Of a stretch of 64,000 bases of DNA, positions 9,042-16,521 are shown one piece after another. The position numbers and the translations under genes were made by a program. Where the stretch lies: NCBI RefSeq assembly GCF_014170375.1, contig NZ_LZZW01000025.1, forward strand, positions 124,001 to 188,000, written 5' to 3'. Positions within the stretch are counted from its first letter, which is position 1. Each line of letters starts with the position of its first letter. The notes beneath the pieces were generated by a model, which saw only the letters and a list, made by a program, of their open reading frames with translations, searched no databases and was not told the origin of the DNA. Source of the DNA: Variovorax sp. UMC13. GTDB taxonomy: Bacteria; Pseudomonadota; Gammaproteobacteria; Burkholderiales; Burkholderiaceae_C.

Positions 9042-9599
9042 CTACGAGCCCTTCGTCGTTCCGGTCTGGCCGTCATTGAACGCAGCCAGGAATTCATCGG
9101 AAGCCACCTGATCGGCCAGCGCCCGCAGCGTGCCCGCCGCCTCGCTGCCGAGCACGTCCTCCACGCGCTGGTTGGCCTTGTCCCAATACGCGACCGCTTC
9201 GTGCAACAGCGCGGCGCCAGCCGGCGTGAGGACGGCCCGCTTGGTCCGCCGGTCCTGCGGGTCAGTCTGCAGCCCGACCAGGCCATCCCGAACCAGCGGC
9301 CTGAGCGCATGCGTCAAGGCGGAGATCTGGATCGCGAGCTTGGCGGCGAGATCCTGCAGCGCCGGCGCCTGCTGTCCCTCGGCAGCGACCGTCAGCCGCT
9401 CGATGTCCGCCAGCAGACCCAACTGCGTGGCCTTGAGGCCCAGCGGCGCCAGGGCCTCGTCGTAGAGGTTGCCGAGCCGGCGGGCCGCCCGCCGGAGCGC
9501 CGTGTTGGTACACGCCAGGACCTCCAGCAGGTTGACCGCTTCAGCTTGCGCCTTGCGCACCTTGCCCGCGCCCGCGGGCTTGCTCATGTTTTTTCCCAT
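9042..9599 (-). CDS. MarR-family transcriptional regulator
   Basis: The protein has 185 residues, or 181 from the internal ATG at 9587. The winged helix typical of MarR is visible: LQDLAAKLAIQISALTHALRPL as the DNA-binding helices and GLVGLQTDPQDRRTKRAVLT as the wing with the conserved DxRxxR. MarR proteins are ligand-responsive dimeric repressors. The divergent neighbour is an SDR gene, and a perfect 15-base-arm palindrome lies between them, so it very likely represses that SDR gene and itself. Confidence 0.9.
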   Translation of the reverse strand: MGKNMSKPAGAGKVRKAQAEAVNLLEVLACTNTALRRAARRLGNLYDEALAPLGLKATQLGLLADIERLTVAAEGQQAPALQDLAAKLAIQISALTHALRPLVRDGLVGLQTDPQDRRTKRAVLTPAGAALLHEAVAYWDKANQRVEDVLGSEAAGTLRALADQVASDEFLAAFNDGQTGTTKGS

Positions 9600-9657
9600 G
9601 ACTCGAGGATGGTTGAGTACAGCACCATTGACAAGTGCTTGCCGAATCGCCTTACAT

Positions 9658-9690
9658 TTGAGCCCTCAATCAATTTGATTGAGGGCTCAA
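9658..9690. promoter_or_regulatory. Perfect palindrome, probable MarR operator
   Basis: TTGAGCCCTCAATCA (9658-9672) and TGATTGAGGGCTCAA (9676-9690) are exact reverse complements around ATT. Within the arms TTGA/TCAA elements repeat, as in MarR operators. It lies 9 bases before the SDR start and 59 bases before the MarR start, so occupancy would block both genes. Confidence 0.75.
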
Positions 9691-9698
9691 TTTTTACC

Positions 9699-10511
9699 AT
9701 GGAAAATCTCATGTCCAGTTCCAAGAAAACTGCCGTCGTCACCGGTGCATCCTCTGGCATCGGCGCGGTCTACGCCGATCGATTGGCCGCGCGCGGCCAT
9801 GACCTGATCCTGGTCGCGCGCCGCGCCGACCGCCTGGCCGCGTTGTCGGACAAGCTGTCGACGGCCTACGGCACCCGGGTCCAGGTGCTGGCCGCCGACC
9901 TCGAGAACGATGCCGACGTCGCCCGGGTCGAAAGCGTGCTCGCCAGCGATGCCAGCGTGAGCGTGCTGGTCAACAACGCAGGCCTGGCCCGCTTGCGGCC
10001 GCTGGCGCAATCGTCGGCGGGCGATTCGCTGTCGCAGGTCTCGCTGAACATCACGGCGCTGACCCGGCTCACCCAGGCCGTGCTGCCGGGATTCGTCGCG
10101 CGCAACGAGGGCGCGATCATCAACATCGCGTCGGTGCTGGCGGTTCATTCGCTCCCGATCAGCGCGGTGTACAGCGGCAGCAAGGCCTACGTGCTGGCCT
10201 TCACCCGGGGCCTCCAGGCCGAGCTGGCGAATACCGGCGTGAAGGTCCAGGTGGTCCTGCCGGCATCGACCGCGACCGAGATCTGGTCCGAAGGCATCTC
10301 CGGCATCCCGCTCTCCGCCCTTGATCAGAAGGCTGTGATGAGCGCGGAAAACCTCGTCGATGCGGCGCTGGCCGGCTTCGACAGCGGTGAAGCGATCACC
10401 TGGCCTTCGGTGGCCGACGAAAACCTGTGGAGCACCTACGACGCGGCGCGCTCCGCGCTGTTCGCCGCGACGCAGGTCGGGGTGCCGGCACCGCGCTACC
10501 GCAAGGCCTGA
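9699..10511 (+). CDS. Short-chain dehydrogenase/reductase
   Basis: The protein has 270 residues from the ATG at 9699; a second ATG follows at 9711. The classical SDR layout is present: cofactor motif TGASSGIG, NNAG, and the catalytic Ser in NIASVLAV with YSGSK holding Tyr and Lys. The ARRADRL segment after the second strand suggests NADP(H) preference. Substrate is unknown. It is controlled in all likelihood by the divergent MarR regulator. Its end overlaps the convergent LysR gene by 16 bases. Confidence 0.9.
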   Translation: MENLMSSSKKTAVVTGASSGIGAVYADRLAARGHDLILVARRADRLAALSDKLSTAYGTRVQVLAADLENDADVARVESVLASDASVSVLVNNAGLARLRPLAQSSAGDSLSQVSLNITALTRLTQAVLPGFVARNEGAIINIASVLAVHSLPISAVYSGSKAYVLAFTRGLQAELANTGVKVQVVLPASTATEIWSEGISGIPLSALDQKAVMSAENLVDAALAGFDSGEAITWPSVADENLWSTYDAARSALFAATQVGVPAPRYRKA

Positions 10512-11425
10512 TCGACGGGCGCACGTGGCGCCTGTTCCGGAAGCTCCGAACGCAGTGCCTCGGCGAGGAAGTCGATCAGGGCAGCGACGCGGTGGCTGGA
10601 GGCGCCGCCCGCGGTGACGGCGTAGAAGTCGACCGCAGGGGAGGCGAAGTCCTCCAGCGCGGTCTCCAGGGTGCCGTTGTCGAGCTCGCGACGGACCTCC
10701 CAGCCGTTCTTGATCATCACGCCGTAGCCCTGCACGGCCCAGTGCCGCAGCACGCCGCCGTCGTTGGCCACGCGATCGCCGCTCACCCGCACCGCGGCCG
10801 CCTTGCCGTCGATCGTGAAAGGCCAGCTCGAAAACGGGACGCCTGGCCGGTGCAGGACCAGGCAGTTGTGCCGCGCCAGCTCATCGGGGTGCGCGGGCTT
10901 GCCGTGCGTTTGCCAATAGGCGGGCGCGGCACAGACGACGCGCTGGCTGCGCCGCAGTAGCCTCGCCCGGAGCGTCGAGTCGGCCAGCGGGCCGCTGCGC
11001 AGGGCGAGGTCCAGGTTGTTCTCGATCAGGTCGACCACGCCATCGCCCAGGTGCAGCGAGACCTGGATCGCCGGATGGGCCGCCATGAAGCGGTCGATCA
11101 GCGGCACCAGTTGCTGGCGGCCGAAATCGTTGGTGGCGGTCATGCGGATGGGGCCCTTGAGCGGCCCGTGCTGGCCGATGCCCTCGATCGCATCGTCCCA
11201 ATCCGCGAGCAGGCGCCTGGCACGGGCCAGGAAGAGCTCGCCCTCGTGGGTGAAGGTCAGGCGGCGCGTCGATCGCGTGATCAGCCGGGTGGCCGCCTGC
11301 GCCTCCAATTGCTGGAGCGCCAGCGTTACGGTGGAGGGCGCGACCGACTGCTGGCGGGCCGCCGCCGTCAGGTTGCCGGTTTCCGCGATGCCCACGAACA
11401 GGCGCAGTGCATCCAACGTGTCCAT
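10496..11425 (-). CDS. LysR-family transcriptional regulator
   Basis: The protein has 309 residues. The N-terminal winged helix DALRLFVGIAETGNLTAAARQQSVAPSTV is followed by the substrate-binding domain from about residue 90 (GPIRMTATNDFGRQQLVPLID). It is divergent from the SDR/nitroreductase genes, with a symmetrical operator-like repeat between. It probably activates or represses those genes in response to a small molecule. Confidence 0.92.
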   Translation of the reverse strand: MDTLDALRLFVGIAETGNLTAAARQQSVAPSTVTLALQQLEAQAATRLITRSTRRLTFTHEGELFLARARRLLADWDDAIEGIGQHGPLKGPIRMTATNDFGRQQLVPLIDRFMAAHPAIQVSLHLGDGVVDLIENNLDLALRSGPLADSTLRARLLRRSQRVVCAAPAYWQTHGKPAHPDELARHNCLVLHRPGVPFSSWPFTIDGKAAAVRVSGDRVANDGGVLRHWAVQGYGVMIKNGWEVRRELDNGTLETALEDFASPAVDFYAVTAGGASSHRVAALIDFLAEALRSELPEQAPRAPVDQALR

Positions 11426-11481
11426 TCTTTCCCGCCTGGGTTTGCCTCCATGTTTTTCGAGAAACTCGAAAGGTCATCTCA

Positions 11482-11508
11482 TTGATCGATGGATTATCGT
11501 CCGATCAA
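11482..11508. promoter_or_regulatory. Inverted repeat, probable LysR binding site
   Basis: TTGATCG (11482-11488) and CGATCAA (11502-11508) are perfect arms with a 13-base spacer, in the usual T-N11-A style of LysR sites. It sits in the intergenic region between the divergent LysR gene and the SDR gene. Confidence 0.6.
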
Positions 11509-11551
11509 AAATATTCGACAGTTGCCCCATCCACACACACAAGGGCAACAC

Positions 11552-12339
11552 ATGCACATCGATTTCACCGGACGACGGGTCCTGATCACCGGTTCCACAG
11601 GCGGCATCGGCTTCGCCGCCGCACAGGGCTTCCTGGCCGCGGGAGCCAGCGTGGTCGTCAACGGCCGCAGCGAGAAGAGCGTGGCCGGCGCGGTCGCGCG
11701 ACTGGGCGCCACCTCGGCGCGTGTCGCCGGCTTCGCGGGCGACCTCGGCGCCGCGGCCGCCTGCGCCGAGTTGGTGGCCGCGCATCCCGACTTCGACATC
11801 GTGGTCAACAACCTGGGCATCTTCGGCCCCCAGGACTTCTTCGACACGCCCGACGCGAGTGGCAGCGCTTCTTCGAGACCAACGTCATGTCCGGCGTGCG
11901 CCTGGCCAGGGCCTATGCGTCGTCGATGGTCGAACGCGGCTGGGGCCGGATCGTCTTTGTCTCTTCGGAATCGGCGCTCAACATCCCCGGCGACATGATC
12001 CACTACGGCTTCACCAAGACCGGCCAGCTCGCCGTATCGCGCGGACTGGCCAAGCGACTGGCCGGCACCGGCGTGACGGTCAACGCGGTGCTGCCCGGGC
12101 CGACGCTCTCCGAGGGCGTGGCCGACATGCTCAAGGCGGAGGTCGAACGCAGCGGCGACAGCCTGGAGAAGGTGGCGGCCGACTTCGTCAACACGCACCG
12201 CGGCTCCTCGATCATCCAGCGCGCCGCGCGCGTGGAGGAGGTGGCGCACATGATCCTCTACGTCAGTTCGGCACAGGCCTCGGCCACGACCGGCGCCGCG
12301 CTGCGCGTCGATGGCGGCGTGGTCGACAGCATCGTCTAG
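11552..12339 (+). pseudogene. Short-chain dehydrogenase/reductase with a frameshift
   Basis: The first part starts at the ATG at 11552 (MHIDFTGRRVLITGSTGGIG) and shows the cofactor motif TGSTGGIG and NNLG. Near 11855, after FDTPDA, the frame shifts and the second part continues as EWQRFFETNVMSG to the stop at 12339. It has the catalytic VSSES and a Tyr/Lys pair in HYGFTKTG, and ends ALRVDGG. One base appears to be missing in CCCGACGCGAGTGG. Combined length, about 262 residues, is normal for the family. It may be a true mutation or a sequencing error. It precedes a nitroreductase gene, probably in one operon under the LysR regulator. Confidence 0.8.
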
Positions 12340-12432
12340 CCGCCACCCGCCCGCGTTTCCCGATCCCGCTCAGGCCCGCCGCCGCGATCCGCGGCAGGGC
12401 CGCCATCCTCAGTTTTCTATCAAGGACTTCCC

Positions 12433-13050
12433 ATGAGCCATCCCGTCATCGGCGCCATCGAGGCGCGCCGCACCACCAACCTGTTCGATCCGTCGCGCCA
12501 ACTCGACGACGCGCAGATCCAGGAGTTGATCCGCCTCGCCACGACGGCACCGACCGCCTTCAACCTGCAGAACTGGCGCTTCATCGCCGTGCGCACGGCC
12601 GAGGCCAAGGCGCGGCTGCGCGCGCAGGCCTGGGACCAGACCAAGGTCACGGACGCGGCGGTCACCTTCATCGTGTGCGGTCAGCTGGCCGACCACCGCG
12701 TGATGCCCGAGCGCCTGGCGCCTTCGGTGGAAGCCGGCTTCATGCCTGCGGCCATGGTGCCGGGCTGGGAGGGCGCGGCGAAGAGCCTCTACTTCGAGCA
12801 GCCGCAGCGCCAGCGCGACGAAGCGATCCGCAGCGCGACCTTCGGCGCCGGCACGCTGATCCACGCGGCACAGGCGCTGGGCCTGGGCTCCGCGCCCATG
12901 ATCGGCTTCGATGCCGAGGCCGTGGCGCGTGCATTCGACCTGGCGGCCGACGAGATCCCGGTCGTGCTGGTGGCCGTGGGACACGCCACTTCGGAGAACT
13001 GGCCGCAGAAGCCGCGGCGTCCGCTGGCGCAGGTGCTGTCCCTGGTGTAG
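12433..13050 (+). CDS. Nitroreductase-family FMN oxidoreductase
   Basis: The protein has 205 residues. The nitroreductase fold signature is seen: IEARRTTNLF near the start with the FMN phosphate-binding Arg residues, TAPTAFNLQNWRF, and later GTLIHAAQALGLGSAPMIGFD followed by VVLVAVGHA. These enzymes reduce nitro groups or quinones with NAD(P)H through FMN. It follows the frameshifted SDR by about 90 bases and probably shares its regulation by the LysR protein. Confidence 0.88.
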   Translation: MSHPVIGAIEARRTTNLFDPSRQLDDAQIQELIRLATTAPTAFNLQNWRFIAVRTAEAKARLRAQAWDQTKVTDAAVTFIVCGQLADHRVMPERLAPSVEAGFMPAAMVPGWEGAAKSLYFEQPQRQRDEAIRSATFGAGTLIHAAQALGLGSAPMIGFDAEAVARAFDLAADEIPVVLVAVGHATSENWPQKPRRPLAQVLSLV

Positions 13051-14133
13051 CTAGTCCCGGGCGCGCACCCACCACGCCGCCCCCGCATGCGGGTCGCTCA
13101 GCGACAGCCGCTCGCCCATCACCGGCGTCGCAAGCTTCACGCCACGGGCCCGCGCCAGCGCATGGATGCGCTCGAAGGGCTCGTCCCAGGGGTGCAGCGC
13201 CAGGTCGAAGGTGCCGTTGTGCACCGGCAGCAGCCAGCGGCCTTTGAGGTCCAGGTGGGCCTGCAGCGTCTCTTCGGGCTGCATGTGGATGTCGGCCCAC
13301 TGCCGGTCGTAGGCGCCGGTCTCGATCATCGTCAGGTCGAAGGGGCCGTAGCGCTCGCCGATGGTCTTGAAGTCGGCGTGGTAGCCGGTGTCGCCGCTGA
13401 AGAAGAGGCGCAGGCTGTCGGTAATGATCACCCACGAGGCCCACAGCGTGCGGTCGCCGTCGCGCAGGCCGCGGCCGGAGAAGTGCTGGGCGGGCACGGC
13501 CGCCAGCCGGACGCTTCCGACTTTCGTCTCGCCCCACCAGTCGAGCTGCAGCACCCGCGCCGGGTCGACGCCCCAGGCGATCAGGCGATCGCCCACGCCC
13601 AGCGGCGCGACGAACACCTCGACCTTGGGCGCCAGCCGCAGGATGGCGGCATGGTCCAGGTGATCGAAATGGTCGTGCGACAGGATCACGCCCTTGATCG
13701 GCGGCAGCGCCTCGATGTCGATCGGCGGCGCATGGAAGCGCTTCGGGCCGGCCCACTGCACCGGTGAGGCGCGCTCGGAGAAGACCGGGTCGGTGAGCCA
13801 GAACGCGCCCTCGAGCTTGAGCAGCAGGGTCGAGTGGCCCAGGCGGTACAGGCTGCCGTCCGGCGCGGCGAGGAGGGCTTCGGTCGTCAGCGGCAGAACC
13901 GGAATCGGCAGGCTGGGCACGCTCGCATCGGTCTTGTGGGTCAGGAATTCCCAGCCGAGCGCGACCGTCTTCAAAAAGCCCGGTTGCACACGCGGCACGA
14001 CGTTGTGGAAGCGGCCGTCGCGCTGCTGCGGCGACTCGGGATGGGCTGCGGGGCCGGCGCTGCAGGCGCACAGTGCGAAGGTGGACATGGCGAGGACTCC
14101 GGTCAAGAGAAGGTGGCGGGAAGAGCGCTTCAT
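13051..14133 (-). CDS. Metallo-beta-lactamase-fold hydrolase, NAPE-PLD-like lipoprotein
   Basis: The protein has 360 residues from the ATG at 14133. It has a signal with lipobox LCAC, so it is probably exported and lipid-anchored. The metal-binding motif SHDHFDHLDH lies in the middle; the later His in VPAQHFSGR, Asp in FSGDTGYH and His in LPVHNGTF complete the binuclear site. The arrangement matches the N-acylphosphatidylethanolamine phospholipase D branch (UlaG/RomA-like) of the superfamily. It is 10 bases downstream of the TetR gene, forming an operon. Substrate is unknown. Confidence 0.85.
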   Translation of the reverse strand: MKRSSRHLLLTGVLAMSTFALCACSAGPAAHPESPQQRDGRFHNVVPRVQPGFLKTVALGWEFLTHKTDASVPSLPIPVLPLTTEALLAAPDGSLYRLGHSTLLLKLEGAFWLTDPVFSERASPVQWAGPKRFHAPPIDIEALPPIKGVILSHDHFDHLDHAAILRLAPKVEVFVAPLGVGDRLIAWGVDPARVLQLDWWGETKVGSVRLAAVPAQHFSGRGLRDGDRTLWASWVIITDSLRLFFSGDTGYHADFKTIGERYGPFDLTMIETGAYDRQWADIHMQPEETLQAHLDLKGRWLLPVHNGTFDLALHPWDEPFERIHALARARGVKLATPVMGERLSLSDPHAGAAWWVRARD

Positions 14134-14143
14134 GGTTCGACGT

Positions 14144-14764
14144 TCACGGGCCGGTGGCACGCCGCGATGTGGCGCCCTGGCTGCCGCAGGTCAGGCGCAC
14201 GGCGAGGCGGATGCTGGCCTGGTACTCGGCCGGCGTGCGGGCCTGCTGCTTGAGGCCGTGCGAAGCCGCGAGCAGGTGCTGCGCGAGCGACTTGGCCGTC
14301 AGGCCGGCGCCATACCACGGGACCTCGGCCCCGCTCGACTGGATGGCCCGCGTCAGTTCCTTGAGCACCGTCTGGTCGAAGGCCTCCAGCACCGGCCCGA
14401 TGAGCTGCCGTGCGGTCTCGACGATCTCGCTCATGTGCTCCAGCGACATCTGCGAGCCGTCGTTCTGGGCATGCAGCGCCGCGAAGGCGCCGGTCAGGCG
14501 CTCTTCGATCGGCAGCTCCTCGCGCGCCAGCGCGGCCCGCATCGCATCGAGGCTGCGCTGCGACAGCCAGGTGGAGGCCTCCCTGAAGAGCTCGTCCTTC
14601 GAGGCGAAGTGCAGGTAGAGGCCCTGGCGGGAAATGCCCGCGGCGCGCGCGAGGTCGTCCATGGACGTCTTTCGGTAGCCGTAGCGCAGGAAGACGCCGA
14701 TCGCCGCCTCCAGGATGGACTCGCGCCGGTCGGCGCCGGTGCGGGGAAGGGAGGCGATGGTCAT
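14144..14764 (-). CDS. TetR-family transcriptional regulator
   Basis: The protein has 206 residues from the ATG at 14764; the upstream extension to 14797 lacks a ribosome binding site. The N-terminal TetR helix-turn-helix is clear: RESILEAAIGVFLRYGYRKTSMDDLARAAGISRQGLYLHFASKDEL. The C-terminal ligand domain is not assignable. It lies immediately upstream of the metallo-hydrolase gene and probably autoregulates the pair. A minus-strand TTGACA (14825-14820) with TAAGGT 16 bases downstream is a weak promoter candidate. Confidence 0.9.
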   Translation of the reverse strand: MTIASLPRTGADRRESILEAAIGVFLRYGYRKTSMDDLARAAGISRQGLYLHFASKDELFREASTWLSQRSLDAMRAALAREELPIEERLTGAFAALHAQNDGSQMSLEHMSEIVETARQLIGPVLEAFDQTVLKELTRAIQSSGAEVPWYGAGLTAKSLAQHLLAASHGLKQQARTPAEYQASIRLAVRLTCGSQGATSRRATGP

Positions 14765-15106
14765 GGATGATGCGCTTGCGGTCGGCAGAAGCGTCAAACC
14801 TTACAACATTGGCCTATTTTGTCAATTACCCGATCCTGGACGCCGGAGGCTCGGGTCGCGTGGGCATGGACACGCTCAACATCCAATGGCTGCAATTGAT
14901 TCATGCGCCGGAGAAGTGCGCACGCGTGCATCGCGCCGCACGGGCGCTGAAAAGGGCGTCATGAAAGAGGCCTTAGGACCGGGAGCAAGGGAACCGGCCA
15001 TGCAGAGCCGGCGGGGGCATACGAGGTCGTCGCCAGTTCCTTCGTATGCGAGGCCCGGTCGTCGGGCGAGAAGAGGGCCGGGCGCTGGGCGTTGCGCCGG
15101 CACGTG
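14765..15106. other. Intergenic region, no gene recognised
   Basis: Besides the possible TetR promoter at its left end, nothing assignable is seen. The overlapping small frames are shadow-like and rich in Arg and Pro. Confidence 0.4.
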
Positions 15107-15301
15107 TCAGCGTTCGACGCTGCTTCCCAAAGGATCGAACACGGCGGACCGGGACGCCTTGGCGCGCACGGCGTCGATGCTCTGCAGCGCCGCGTTCTTG
15201 TCCGGAAAGCCGGTCGGGCATTTCGCGATCACCTCGCCGGAGGTGGCCCGAAGCTCCCAATACCAGAGCCGGTTGATATCCATGAAAACCACAAACCGCA
15301 T
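15107..15301 (-). CDS. DUF1508/YegP-like small protein
   Basis: The protein has 64 residues. The segment LWYWELRATSGEVIAKCPTG followed by FPDKNAALQSIDAVRAKA matches the DUF1508 repeat (aromatic WxxRxxNGxxIAxSxGYxxKxxAxxGIxxV pattern). It holds a single repeat unit. The function of the family is unclear. It stands alone between the TetR divergon and another small gene. Confidence 0.7.
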   Translation of the reverse strand: MRFVVFMDINRLWYWELRATSGEVIAKCPTGFPDKNAALQSIDAVRAKASRSAVFDPLGSSVER

Positions 15302-15555
15302 AGGATCCTTCGAACGCCGTGATGCGCTACGGTGCCGCGCCCTGCGCCGGCATCATCGTATCGTGAGGTGCTGGAGCCATCGCGATATGACCTTGCAACG
15401 CCCAACCCGCAAAGCTTGAATTCAAGCGGGGATCCGCGCTGCGCGCCATCCCATGTCTATGCAAAGGGGCGACGCGGGAGGGGTCCATGGCGCGGTCGTG
15501 TCAGAAGGCAGAGGACACGGGCATGGTGGCCGGCGGGGAGGGTGTCGCGCGGCCG

Positions 15556-15786
15556 TCAGGCGATCAGGTCGTCGCGGCCGGACAGCACGCGGCTGTTCGC
15601 GGTGATCGAGCTCACCACGCCGATGGCGCTCGCACGAAGCAGTTCGTGCCGCAGCGCGGCCTCCAGCTGCACGCGGGCGGATTGCGGCTGGTCATGCTCG
15701 TACTCGTCGTCCAACTCGCAATGCAAGTAGTAGTCGACTTTTGCCATCAGCCGCTCAATCGAGGCGGCCAGGTCTGAATTGTTCAT
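15556..15786 (-). CDS. Small hypothetical protein
   Basis: The protein has 76 residues from the ATG at 15786, which has a good AGGAAG site. It is acidic and probably helical (MAKVDYYLHCELDDEYEHDQ then VQLEAALRHELLRASAIG). No family is recognised. A longer frame to 15852 is less likely. Confidence 0.5.
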   Translation of the reverse strand: MNNSDLAASIERLMAKVDYYLHCELDDEYEHDQPQSARVQLEAALRHELLRASAIGVVSSITANSRVLSGRDDLIA

Positions 15787-15944
15787 TCGCTTCCTCCACC
15801 ATGGACGCGTTTCCCCTGGGTCTACAGTCCTGAAATCGCAGCGCGAATTCAAGCAACAACTTAGGTTAGCACGCCTGCAATGAAGGTTCAGGCGAGATCA
15901 GGCAATGAACTCAAATTTGACGAGGAAAAGAACGCATTGGCTTC

Positions 15945-16508
15945 TCATTTTTCTTTGAAAAACCGCAGTCTTTTTAGAAATTGAGGTCTTTGGTTCTCAT
16001 TTAATGCAGCGGATTGCGCCGGGGCCGGTAGCACCATTTGCACCGAGCGCGCAACTTTTACGCAATCCTTGATATGTTGTTCGCCCAGGGCGCGCAGCGC
16101 CGCGTAGCCCAGGGCCGCCGAGACCATCTGGCCGGACATCGGCACGTACTTGGTGGCCTGCTTGGTCGTCAGGCGCACACCCGCATGCTTGGCCAGGCTC
16201 ATCAGCAGGTCGCGCGTGATCAGCCGGCCCACCAGCAGCGCGCCGACCGTCGTGGCGGCCTTCTGGATGCGTTCCCGCCGCTCGGGTGCCAGCTTCTCGA
16301 TCTGCGTCACGGACAGACCGAATTCGGCGCTGATCTGCGGCACCAGCCGCGACAGCAGGGCCGCGTCGGCGGCCCAATCGACGCCCGGCAAAGGCACGGC
16401 GCTGGCCGCCGCCGACAGCAGCGCCTTGCGCGCGATCAATTTCCGGCTGCGCTGGACTGCGGCGATCAGCGCCGGATCACCCTGGGCCAATTCGATCGCA
16501 TTAGGCAT
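15945..16508 (-). CDS. Hypothetical membrane-associated protein, DUF697-like
   Basis: The protein has 187 residues with alanine-rich hydrophobic helices near residues 30-48 and 85-100 (ATTVGALLVGRLITRDLL) and a basic C-terminus. The layout (small helices around PLPGVDWAADAALL and ISAEFGLS) resembles DUF697-type proteins, but I am not certain. It is the last gene of the minus-strand run, 13 bases after the ABC-F gene. Confidence 0.5.
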   Translation of the reverse strand: MPNAIELAQGDPALIAAVQRSRKLIARKALLSAAASAVPLPGVDWAADAALLSRLVPQISAEFGLSVTQIEKLAPERRERIQKAATTVGALLVGRLITRDLLMSLAKHAGVRLTTKQATKYVPMSGQMVSAALGYAALRALGEQHIKDCVKVARSVQMVLPAPAQSAALNENQRPQFLKRLRFFKEK

Positions 16509-16521
16509 GCCGGCATTCCTT

